Counted from the first letter of the stretch, positions 1 to 5,278 are shown. The stretch: DNA of 6,099 bases from Pseudomonadota bacterium (GCA_015222595.1 JADFVP010000056.1:1-6099), one strand, 5' to 3'. Notes: generated by a model not told the origin, from the letters alone. Numbers and translations are program-made.

Positions 1-305
1 GGATGATGCGTCAGCACTTGGATACTTTAAGTGAGATCATTGCCGCATTAGCTCTAAACAACCTAAAAGAGGCAGCAGATATAACCAGGACGAGTATGGG
101 ATGGAGTAAAGAGCGAGGTGAGGAGTGTTCGGTCTTCGAACCTGATGAGAATGAGTCTGACTTCACCAAACTAAGTACCGCTATGCACAAGCAGGCCGAC
201 AAGCTCGCTGATGCCGCCGAAGCAGGAAATAGGGACGAGGCATTAACCGCACTCTCCGAGCTGATAAACAGGTGTAATGACTGCCACAATGTCTTCAGGC
301 ACTAG
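1..305 (+). CDS. Cytochrome c'-like haem protein, C-terminal part (5' end outside window)
   Basis: The frame is open from the window edge to TAG at 303-305, about 100 residues. The far C-terminus carries a single c-type haem site, C-N-D-C-H (273-287), followed by N-V-F-R-H. A haem motif at the extreme C-terminus, followed by an aromatic and an arginine, is the cytochrome c' / cytochrome c-556 arrangement, in which a four-helix bundle binds haem through its last helix. The rest is helical and charged, as expected for the bundle, with pieces such as MRQHLDTLSEI and AMHKQADKLADAA; family members have similar segments, and the histidine-rich helix preceding the haem helix is typical. The ATG at 3 is probably internal, because the family normally has an upstream signal peptide and first helix, so I treat the gene as 5' partial. 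It would act in the periplasm in electron transfer or gas binding. A C-terminal CxxCH in an unrelated c-type cytochrome is the alternative. Confidence 0.72.
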   Translation, partial: MMRQHLDTLSEIIAALALNNLKEAADITRTSMGWSKERGEECSVFEPDENESDFTKLSTAMHKQADKLADAAEAGNRDEALTALSELINRCNDCHNVFRH

Positions 306-349
306 AGACCTATAAGCAGATAAAGATCAACAACAAGCTTCTACCTATT

Positions 350-424
350 TATAAAAGTCACAGGTTGTACTCAGCTCTCGGATATAGACCACCGACACCA
401 GAGACCATCGCACCGCTACAGGTC
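350..424 (+). pseudogene. Relic of the C-terminus of an integrase-type (IS3-like) transposase
   Basis: In the frame beginning cac at 359 the translation reads HRLYSALGYRPPTPETI, a close match to the RPHSALGYRPPAPE-type tail that ends the DDE integrase core of many IS3-family and related transposases (established family knowledge). The catalytic D, D and E and everything upstream are missing. Residues before about 350 do not look like a transposase, so this is only the last 25 or so codons. The frame has no stop until TGA at 506-508, which overlaps the ATG of the rhodanese gene (ATGA). No terminal inverted repeat or target duplication could be recognised. It indicates an old insertion between the cytochrome and rhodanese genes. 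Chance similarity is possible but unlikely, given the run SALGYRPP. Confidence 0.6.
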
Positions 425-491
425 AGTTTGAACGTAACGACAATATCTACACAAGGCTCCGGTACAGTTTCTGATCGGAACGAAAAGCCTA

Positions 492-497
492 AAGGAG
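492..497 (+). promoter_or_regulatory. Ribosome-binding site of the rhodanese gene
   Basis: AAGGAG lies 7 bases before the ATG at 505, an ideal Shine-Dalgarno position, and fixes the start of the exported rhodanese. Confidence 0.85.
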
Positions 498-504
498 AAT
501 CAAA

Positions 505-1008
505 ATGAAAAAACTCAACATAGGGTTCTTGGCCCTCTCTCTCGTCTTACTCATCTTCTCGACCTCTTCGCTGGCGGCGTCCGGTCCAAAGCCGATAGAT
601 TCCCTGAAGAGCTATGATATTGTGAAGACCAGCCCTTCGGATACCTTTATTATAGACGTGAGGACGAGGGCCGAGTATCAATTCGTAGGGCACCCGGATC
701 TCCCCAGCGGCGTCCCTAATATCCCGCTCAAGTTCTACCCCTCATGGGAGATTAATAAGAACTTTGTAAAAGATGTAAAGGCACGCTATAAGAAGGACGA
801 TACTATCATCACCCTCTGCCGCAGTGGCGTAAGGGCCGAGGTTGCGGCAAAGCTCCTCCTCGATGCAGGTTTCATCAAAGTCTTCTATATGACGGACAGC
901 TTCGAAGGGGCAAAGACAGACGTGGATGGTCACAGGACGGTAGAAGGTTGGAAGGTGAACGGCCTCCCCTATACATACGAGTTGAAGGGTGATCTTGTCT
1001 ACAAATAG
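505..1008 (+). CDS. Exported single-domain rhodanese-like sulfurtransferase
   Basis: The product has 167 residues. Residues 1-25 form a Sec signal peptide (MKK, a hydrophobic core LALSLVLLIFS, then SLAA before S26). The rhodanese domain follows. It has the early DVRTRAEY strand-turn (51-58), a GHPDLPSGVPNIPL segment (62-75) like the 'GH.pgA.NiPl' part of the family, and the active-site loop C105-R-S-G-V-R110. This is the six-residue CxxGxR loop that carries a persulfide on the cysteine in active sulfurtransferases. The C-terminal part, with GHRTVEGWK and GLPYTYEL, matches periplasmic rhodaneses of about 150-170 residues. The catalytic cysteine and loop arginine are intact, so the protein is probably functional in the periplasm, handling sulfane sulfur or thiols. 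The physiological donor and acceptor cannot be read from sequence. It sits downstream of the cytochrome gene, and what follows its stop codon is broken sequence. Confidence 0.9.
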   Translation: MKKLNIGFLALSLVLLIFSTSSLAASGPKPIDSLKSYDIVKTSPSDTFIIDVRTRAEYQFVGHPDLPSGVPNIPLKFYPSWEINKNFVKDVKARYKKDDTIITLCRSGVRAEVAAKLLLDAGFIKVFYMTDSFEGAKTDVDGHRTVEGWKVNGLPYTYELKGDLVYK

Positions 1009-1017
1009 GTAATGGCC

Positions 1018-1061
1018 GGAGGAGGGAGGTTAAGATGAGCTATTCCGCACAGCCAAAATGA
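1018..1061 (+). promoter_or_regulatory. Very strong Shine-Dalgarno-like tract followed by an 8-codon ORF
   Basis: GGAGGAGGGAGG (1018-1029) stands 5 bases before ATG at 1035. The frame then reads M-S-Y-S-A-Q-P-K and stops with TGA at 1059-1061. The tract begins only 9 bases after the rhodanese stop, the place where the next gene of an operon would start. The short ORF overlaps the tail of the antisense dehydrogenase relic. I infer that a downstream operon partner may have been lost when that relic arrived. A chance purine run is the alternative. Confidence 0.3.
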
Positions 1062-1296
1062 CCTTCCCCCTCGTCTGCCCCTTCTCAACCAGTTCGTGGG
1101 CTTCCCGGGCCTTCTCAAGAGGAAAGACTTTGTAGATAGAAGGAACGATATGGCCCTCGTCCACGAGCCTTGCGATATCTTTAAGCTTTTCCCCATCCGG
1201 TTTTACGAAGATGCGTTAGGCACGCACTCCGAATTCATCAGCACGACCCTCCTGCGGAGGCTCCATAATCGTTACGAGAAAGCCGCCCTTCCATCC
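1030..1296 (-). pseudogene. C-terminal relic of a zinc/NADPH-type (MDR) alcohol dehydrogenase, with an in-frame stop
   Basis: Reading the minus strand from about 1290 down to TAA at 1030-1032 gives a continuous MDR C-terminus: GGFLVTIMEPP, then EFGVRA, a TAA codon (plus-strand 1216-1218), RIFVKPDGEKL, ARLVDEGHIVPSIYKVFPL, EKAREAHELVEKGQTRGKVI and LAV. Medium-chain dehydrogenase/quinone reductases end in just this way: 'GVRA.F.FV.PDGE.L..IA.LVDEG', then 'VFPLE.A.EAH...E.G..RGKIVL.V'. About 85 codons survive. The catalytic domain, any zinc ligands and the GxGxxG dinucleotide loop are absent. Frame is kept throughout, with one nonsense codon where the family has an ordinary residue, and upstream the frame meets TAG at 1297-1299. 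No start codon serves this fragment. It converges on the rhodanese gene and directly abuts the SIR2-like fragment. It is a truncated, dead gene. Confidence 0.85.
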
Positions 1297-1714
1297 CTAT
1301 GGCAAGGTAGGGCATCTTCCGTGGCAACAGCACGAGATGTCTATTGATTTTGGGGCTACTGTGAATACTAAGAAGTTACTGAGAGTGTCGAAGGAGATAA
1401 GAACGTTTACAGAGGAAACCGATCAAGACTCTAGTAAAGTTTCTACTATTCGAAAGTATATGAAATCTAGTGAAATTATTTTATTTTTAGGCTTTGCATT
1501 TCATAAGATTAATATGGAGTTGCTAAGCCCTACTAAGTCAGAACAGAACGTTGCTGCTGATTGTTTTGCAACTGCCTATGGTAAGTCGGACAGTGATTGC
1601 GAAATTATCAGAGGAGAGTTGCGGCGACTTGTAGGCAATAATGTGTATGTTGAAAATAAATTGAAGTGCTTTGAGTTGTTTGATGAGTACAGTAGAAGTT
1701 TGTCATTCGCATAG
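1289..1714 (+). pseudogene. C-terminal fragment resembling a SIR2-like (NAD-binding) protein; 5' part lost
   Basis: An ATG-initiated frame runs 1337-1714 (125 residues), but the open frame extends upstream to the dehydrogenase breakpoint and adds HPYGKVGHLPWQQHE before that ATG. ATG 1337 has no Shine-Dalgarno sequence, and these extra residues look like part of the protein, so I read this as a gene missing its 5' end. The order of elements is YGKVGHLPW, then GATV...SKEIRTFTEE, then the buried strand SSEIILFLGFAFHKINMELL, then FATAYGKSDSDCEIIRGEL and a short cysteine-containing tail. This resembles the C-terminal half of SIR2-like proteins, where an HG-type strand is followed later by an 'I.FLGFGFH..N...L' strand and a short 'GT.YG' strand. 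I am moderately sure of the family and make no claim about its function. Base composition is clearly AT-richer than the neighbours, with many TTG, AAT and ATT codons, which suggests foreign origin. Confidence 0.5.
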
Positions 1715-1780
1715 TGCCTTAACTACTGTTCTCTAAAGGCGAGGGGGCTTTGCAGCCAGCGTAGCACCCACCACCCACCA

Positions 1781-1811
1781 GTCATTGCGAGCGATCAGCA
1801 ACGCGATCTCT
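1781..1811. repeat. Fragment of a dispersed GTCATTGCGAGCGA-type repeat
   Basis: GTCATTGCGAGCGATCAGCA followed by ACGCGATCTCT resembles the 'GTCATTGCGAGCGAAG...GCAATCTC' interspersed element seen in intergenic DNA of many bacteria. GCGATC occurs twice within it. Only one copy is in the window, so its repeated nature rests on recollection of that motif and not on anything measured here. Confidence 0.4.
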
Positions 1812-1891
1812 CCACATCCTCTTTTTTAATAGATTTTTATTCTCAAACTTGATAGAACGTGACCTTCACCCTCAAAGAGACAGCTGTGTTC

Positions 1892-1960
1892 TGAAAGCAC
1901 CACCCCGTAGGAAGTGCGCGACTATTAGGTTCAGATCCATCATCATGAAAGTACCACCCC
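1892..1960 (+). repeat. Short direct repeat in the leader of the exported hypothetical gene
   Basis: TGAAAGCACCACCCC (1892-1906) and TGAAAGTACCACCCC (1946-1960) differ at one base and start 54 bases apart, just before the ribosome-binding site. The pair could be a regulator's tandem site or a relic of duplication. No hairpin explains it. Confidence 0.4.
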
Positions 1961-1967
1961 CCACCAG

Positions 1968-1973
1968 AAGGAG
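1968..1973 (+). promoter_or_regulatory. Ribosome-binding site deciding the start at 1984
   Basis: AAGGAG lies 10 bases before ATG 1984. No comparable site precedes the in-frame ATG 1849 or ATG 1945. The start at 1984 also places a signal peptide at the N-terminus, which supports the shorter protein. Confidence 0.75.
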
Positions 1974-1983
1974 ACCCATCCTA

Positions 1984-2496
1984 ATGGAACTAGATCACGT
2001 CACCACCAGAGTAGAGAAGTTCTTACTCACCATCACACTGTTCTTCTTTTTATGCATCCCATTAATTACTGTAGAAGCGTCGGCAAAAGAGAAAGTACCG
2101 GAGCCTGACGTGTCGGCACCAGCTGACGCTTACGTCTGCGTTGCCAGGCACGCTACCGGATTTATCTACGATACGGCTTCGAAGAGCTGGGCTCCTACAA
2201 TATTTAAGAGCGAACAGGAGTATATCGTCAGCAAACCTGCCGATGAGCGCTTCAGTTATATTGTCAGCATAGTCGGCATGGACACTTCATGGGCCGATTG
2301 CATAAAGGGGTTCGACGAGTGGGGCTACCTCTTCTGTCGCTCCGGTTCGGGCTTCTTCAGGTTCAACAAATCTAACGGAAGATTTTTGTACGGCTCCCTG
2401 TTCGGATACTACAACGTGCTGAACGAGCAGAATAAGATAACCGATAAAGAGAGCGACACCCCTTATATCCTCATGGGTAACTGCTCTGCTTTATAA
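1984..2496 (+). CDS. Exported protein of unknown function with four mature-part cysteines
   Basis: The product has 170 residues from ATG 1984, chosen for its Shine-Dalgarno site and because the N-terminus is then a signal sequence. Residues 1-12 include basic residues, residues 13-30 are strongly hydrophobic (KFLLTITLFFFLCIPLITV), and a likely signal peptidase I site follows at VEASA (30-34). C24 lies in a hydrophobic run without a lipobox, so a lipoprotein is unlikely. The mature part begins YVCVARHATGFIYDTASKSW (50-69), a pattern I recall from small uncharacterised proteobacterial secreted proteins of the form 'C.A...TGF.YD...K.W...FK...Y.V'. It continues with an aromatic-rich stretch (FDEWGYLFCRSGSGFFRF, 110-127). 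Cysteines at 52, 106, 118 and 167 could form two disulfides. I do not recognise a named domain and assign no function. The gene appears monocistronic and is followed by a strong terminator. Confidence 0.75.
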   Translation: MELDHVTTRVEKFLLTITLFFFLCIPLITVEASAKEKVPEPDVSAPADAYVCVARHATGFIYDTASKSWAPTIFKSEQEYIVSKPADERFSYIVSIVGMDTSWADCIKGFDEWGYLFCRSGSGFFRFNKSNGRFLYGSLFGYYNVLNEQNKITDKESDTPYILMGNCSAL

Positions 2497-2509
2497 CCGG
2501 GTAGCCGGA

Positions 2510-2522
2510 GGGGCTTGGCCCC
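2510..2522 (+). other. Small GC hairpin after the exported hypothetical gene
   Basis: GGGGC (2510-2514) and GCCCC (2518-2522) pair across a TTG loop, 13 bases after the stop codon. There is no T tract, so it is not a terminator by itself. It may stabilise the mRNA end or belong to a degenerate repeat. Confidence 0.35.
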
Positions 2523-2566
2523 GAGCGTGCGACGTGTGACAGGTCTGCCGGTTTAGAGTTGCTTTG

Positions 2567-2599
2567 AAGAGATTACGGATCTTTCCGTAATCTCTTTTT
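2567..2599 (+). terminator. Rho-independent terminator for the exported hypothetical gene
   Basis: A perfect 13-bp stem (2567-2579 with 2584-2596) closes a TCTT loop. The 3' arm runs directly into TTTTT at 2595-2599, then G and CTTTT. The last stem pair is A-U and overlaps the T run, as is usual for intrinsic terminators. It lies about 70 bases after the stop at 2496 and isolates this gene from the glycosyltransferase downstream. Confidence 0.9.
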
Positions 2600-2626
2600 G
2601 CTTTTATAACTTTCTATTTTATTGGA

Positions 2627-2655
2627 TTGACGGAAGTTAGGCGGTACAGTAAAAT
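2627..2655 (+). promoter_or_regulatory. Sigma70-type promoter of the glycosyltransferase gene
   Basis: TTGACG (2627-2632) and TAAAAT (2650-2655) are separated by exactly 17 bases, each one mismatch from consensus. They lie between the upstream terminator and the GTG start, where a promoter is needed. Transcription would start near 2662 and leave an untranslated leader of about 95 bases. Confidence 0.7.
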
Positions 2656-2757
2656 TACACTCTTACATAATACGTCGCTCTGTGCTGCCCTGTTCTGTTG
2701 AACACGCGCCAGGGTCGAACTCTAAAAGCACTGCTGCTAATGAAGGTCTGGAAATAA

Positions 2758-4182
2758 GTGGACAACGTGGAAATGAACGTGGCGGACAACGACAAAAGTT
2801 ACTATAGGGCCATTGCCTGGGCTCTTATCATTCTGGGTTGCGGCCTGCGGTTTCTGCTCTTCTGGTACAATTCCCCTGATAACTCGTACGACAACCACTT
2901 CGAGCCGATAGTCATAATGACAAAGCTCGGTATAATTCCGGCCAAGGACGCCTGCTTTCAATGCTACCAGCCCCCGGTCTTTTATTTCATTTCCGCGCTT
3001 GTTGCAAAGGCCTGCATTGGGCTCGGCTTCGGTACAGCAGCTCTCTACAAGGTATTGCAGTTCGTCAACGCACTGTACGCTATGCTTACCCTCGTGGTGC
3101 TCTACTCTATTCTCAAGCGCGTACCTGTTTCCGGCTTTGCAAGGCTTCTGGCTCTCGGCACCGTCTGTTTTCTGCCCCGCCACATCTACATGTCGGCCAT
3201 GCACTCCAACGACACCATCAGCTACTTTGGTGTGGCGCTCTCTATTCTGCTCTTGTTGATCGCGTTCGAACGGAAGCTTCCTTATCGGTACCTCGTCTTG
3301 TTGAGCCTCTCTGTTGCCTTTACGATTTTCACCAAGTATACGGCCTTCGTCGTTCTGCCGGCCCTCTTCGCAGCCTTTGCAATGAACTTTATCCGGTGCT
3401 CCGTTGCAACCAGAAAGAGAACGTTAGTCTCTGTTGTTGTCGTCTTTCTATTTCCGGTACTTCTTCTAGGCGCCTACTCAATAGCTAATATGAAAGAGTA
3501 CGGCAAGGCGCTGCCGTGGAACGACTCTACTATAGATACCGCCTCAGAGCACCCGCGTGCCGAGGGAGGAACGAGCTTCACGACCCTGAAGCCGTGGACC
3601 ACGATTGGCACGCCGATAATAGTGCCCGGCAACATGGACTCTTTCTGGACTCTTATTTACTCAAGGATGTGGTTCGATATGGAGCCGATGTTTCTCGATC
3701 TCATCGACCCCGACCGCCCGTGGTGGAACCAGTACTATAGCTGGCTGCGCGGAGAAGCGCCGTTTCCTAGCGCCAAGAGCCCGCTCTCGACCCCAACGCG
3801 CCTTACGGGTTCTCTGCTCATTACTCTCGGTCTTGTGCCTCTCGTGCTGAGTATTGTCGGGCTTATCTATTACGTCTTCAGGTGGTTGGGGAGCAGGGGC
3901 CGGGGTGTCGAGTACTATACGTTGCCGGTCTTTCTTTTACTGATGCTCTTCAATGGGGCAGGGGTGCTTCTGCTGGGGTTTAAAGCGCCGGTCTACAGTT
4001 CGATGAAGGCGGCCTACTTTCTAAGTTCCATTCCGGCCTTTGCGGTCTTTTTAGCATACGGAGTTACTGCGATAGAAAAGAGAAAGAAGGTTAAGTACCT
4101 TCTTGCCATTATCTTCTCTCTGCTCTTTGCGCTTGTAACGCTGCACATCCTCCATATCGCAGTGTCGGTAGCGACTCGGTAG
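2758..4182 (+). CDS. GT39/ArnT-like (GT-C fold) membrane glycosyltransferase
   Basis: The 474-residue polytopic membrane protein has about ten hydrophobic segments: a first helix at about 17-37, then further ones near 74-90, 97-120, 126-141, 154-170, 177-207, 222-243, 350-376, 386-407, 417-437 and 446-468. The first extracytoplasmic loop, NSPDNSYDNHFEPI (38-51), is rich in acidic residues, as expected for the metal or sugar-phosphate-carrier site of GT-C enzymes (D41, D45 candidates). CYQPPVFYFISAL (69-81) corresponds to the 'YhPPLyY' motif of GT39/PMT-like proteins. MHSNDTISYF (148-157) and FTKYTAFVVLPAL (191-203) match other family blocks. A large periplasmic loop spans about 245-348. Such enzymes move a sugar from a polyprenyl-phosphate donor to a lipid, glycan or protein outside the inner membrane; donor and acceptor are not predictable here. 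The start is uncertain: GTG 2758 has only a weak GAAGG 11 bases upstream, and ATG 2773 is an alternative. Confidence 0.8.
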   Translation: MDNVEMNVADNDKSYYRAIAWALIILGCGLRFLLFWYNSPDNSYDNHFEPIVIMTKLGIIPAKDACFQCYQPPVFYFISALVAKACIGLGFGTAALYKVLQFVNALYAMLTLVVLYSILKRVPVSGFARLLALGTVCFLPRHIYMSAMHSNDTISYFGVALSILLLLIAFERKLPYRYLVLLSLSVAFTIFTKYTAFVVLPALFAAFAMNFIRCSVATRKRTLVSVVVVFLFPVLLLGAYSIANMKEYGKALPWNDSTIDTASEHPRAEGGTSFTTLKPWTTIGTPIIVPGNMDSFWTLIYSRMWFDMEPMFLDLIDPDRPWWNQYYSWLRGEAPFPSAKSPLSTPTRLTGSLLITLGLVPLVLSIVGLIYYVFRWLGSRGRGVEYYTLPVFLLLMLFNGAGVLLLGFKAPVYSSMKAAYFLSSIPAFAVFLAYGVTAIEKRKKVKYLLAIIFSLLFALVTLHILHIAVSVATR

Positions 4183-4200
4183 AGAGCAGACACTACTGCG
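4158..4200. repeat. Imperfect inverted repeat across the convergent stop codons
   Basis: CGCAGTGTC (4158-4166) can pair with GACACTACTGCG (4189-4200) if three bases bulge. The stops of the two convergent genes (4180-4182 and 4193-4195) lie within it. There is no T tract on either side, so a bidirectional terminator is only a weak suggestion. Confidence 0.25.
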
Positions 4201-5278
4201 CTCTTTGCAACCTCTTCTTCAGCTTCAGTATCGGGCGCTCCATAAGGTAGTACGACAGTGTCGCTATGACTAACGTAACAATACTTCCATAAATCAGAAC
4301 CTGCTGACTCTGGATCTTCAGCATCATCATTACCCTGTAGACAGGGTAGTGCCAGAGATAGAGGCCGTAAGAGATACTGCCCACCCAGACAAAGACCTTG
4401 AACGATAGAATCCGCCTGACTATGCTCCGTTCGGAGATAAAGATGTCGAGTATTATAATTGCCGTCAGCACCTCTATCACAAAGTAGATCCAGTAATACA
4501 TATGCAGACTTTTCCAGTAGAGCGCATAGAAGAAGTAGCCGAGCAGCAGCGCTGAGACCGGAGTTAGAAAGAGCAGCAGTCTGGAGAGTCTCTTGCGCAG
4601 TCCTTCGTTGATCAGGTTCGAGGAGAGAACCACGCCGAGCGCGCAACCGACAAGCAGCGTATCTACCCTTGTATCGAGGCCGTTGTAGAGCCGGTCTATT
4701 GAGGAGCCGCTCAGAGCCAGCAGTACCCGGAGGCCCCAGGACACAAGTGCGAGCCCGGCAACTACGGCAGCTATCGTACCTCTAGACCGTATCAACCGGA
4801 GCAGGAGTATCAGCAACAGAGGCCAGAGTATATAGAACTGCTCTTCGATAGAGAGCGACCATGTATGGCCGAGAAGGTTAGGGGGATGAACTCCGAGCGC
4901 GCGTGCCCAGTTAGTGGCGTAGAAGAGCGTAATGACAGAATCTATCGCGTTGTATCGGATAGAAGAGGCATTGAGAAATATAATGGTCAATGCAATAAGA
5001 ACCAGCAGCAGTAGAACGAGGGCAGGGGCGAGCCTCAGAACGCGCCTCAGGTAGAAGCGTTTCAGGCTGATATGCTTTGTAGTGTCGTACTCTTTTATCA
5101 GGAGGGCGGTTATAAGAAAGCCGCTCAACACAAAGAAGATGTCAACGCCTATGAAGCCGCCTCTGGCATACGGCGACCCGGCGTGAAAGAGCATTACCGC
5201 AACTATTGCGAGCCCCCTCATTCCGTCAAGTTCACGGACGTATCCCTTTAGAAAGTGCTCTTTGTCGTTACTGTTCAA
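4193..5278 (-). CDS. Acyltransferase-3 family membrane O-acyltransferase (OafA/YrhL-like)
   Basis: The product has 361 residues and about ten membrane segments, the normal length for the AT-3 domain without a fused SGNH domain. Family signatures run in order. First is ELDGMRGLAIVAVMLFH (16-32), containing the R21-x10-H32 motif with the proposed catalytic histidine. Next comes GGFIGVDIFFVLSGFLIT (40-57). Then come the basic RFYLRRVLRLAP (75-85), HTWSLSIEEQFYILWP (138-153) with paired glutamates E145-E146, and SYGLYLWHYPV (303-313) near the C-terminus. Such enzymes pass acetyl or other short acyl groups across the inner membrane onto exported saccharides such as O-antigen, peptidoglycan or capsule. 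The start codon is TTG at 5276-5278. The only in-frame ATG nearby is M20, which would cut the signature, and a weak AGG precedes TTG. It faces the glycosyltransferase gene with a 10-bp gap, so the two may act on the same surface glycan, though they cannot be one operon. Confidence 0.92.
   Translation of the reverse strand: MNSNDKEHFLKGYVRELDGMRGLAIVAVMLFHAGSPYARGGFIGVDIFFVLSGFLITALLIKEYDTTKHISLKRFYLRRVLRLAPALVLLLLVLIALTIIFLNASSIRYNAIDSVITLFYATNWARALGVHPPNLLGHTWSLSIEEQFYILWPLLLILLLRLIRSRGTIAAVVAGLALVSWGLRVLLALSGSSIDRLYNGLDTRVDTLLVGCALGVVLSSNLINEGLRKRLSRLLLFLTPVSALLLGYFFYALYWKSLHMYYWIYFVIEVLTAIIILDIFISERSIVRRILSFKVFVWVGSISYGLYLWHYPVYRVMMMLKIQSQQVLIYGSIVTLVIATLSYYLMERPILKLKKRLQRAQ

Larger units (their letters stand above)
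306..504. other. Intergenic stretch without an intact gene
   Basis: This 199-base gap holds the transposase relic at about 350-424 and the rhodanese ribosome-binding site at 492-497. I found no intrinsic terminator after the cytochrome stop and no good -35/-10 pair, so whether the rhodanese is transcribed from the cytochrome promoter or from its own is unresolved. Confidence 0.5.
1715..1983. other. Intergenic region upstream of the exported hypothetical gene
   Basis: This holds the dispersed-repeat fragment at 1781-1811, a T-rich patch at 1821-1844 and an imperfect 15-base direct repeat (1892-1906 and 1946-1960). The next gene's ribosome-binding site lies at 1968-1973. The reading frame of the next gene is open back to 1849 but has no Shine-Dalgarno site there, and its translation is proline- and arginine-rich without protein character, so I treat this as untranslated. 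No convincing promoter pair was found. Confidence 0.5.

Noticed and set aside
999..1196. A 65-codon minus-strand ORF with an ATG
   Set aside because: It is in a different frame from the real dehydrogenase remnant, which gives the recognisable family sequence without any ATG.
1096..1347. An 83-codon plus-strand ORF
   Set aside because: It is antisense to the dehydrogenase relic, whose minus-strand translation matches the MDR family; the plus frame has no RBS and no protein character.
1849..1983. A 45-residue N-terminal extension of the secreted protein
   Set aside because: No RBS precedes ATG 1849, the extension is arginine- and proline-rich, and it would bury the signal peptide. The RBS at 1968-1973 supports 1984.
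2701..2730. A tRNA-like GGGTCGAACTCT sequence
   Set aside because: It lacks the proper T-loop GGTTCGAATCC form, and no acceptor stem or anticodon arm can be drawn around it.
2961..3740. ORFs in other frames inside the glycosyltransferase gene
   Set aside because: They overlap a long membrane-protein frame with family motifs and give low-complexity or cysteine/serine-rich translations.
4014..4646. A 210-codon minus-strand ORF overlapping both membrane-enzyme genes
   Set aside because: It runs in another frame across the ends of the two recognised genes; its translation shows no domain, and both overlapped genes have clear motifs.
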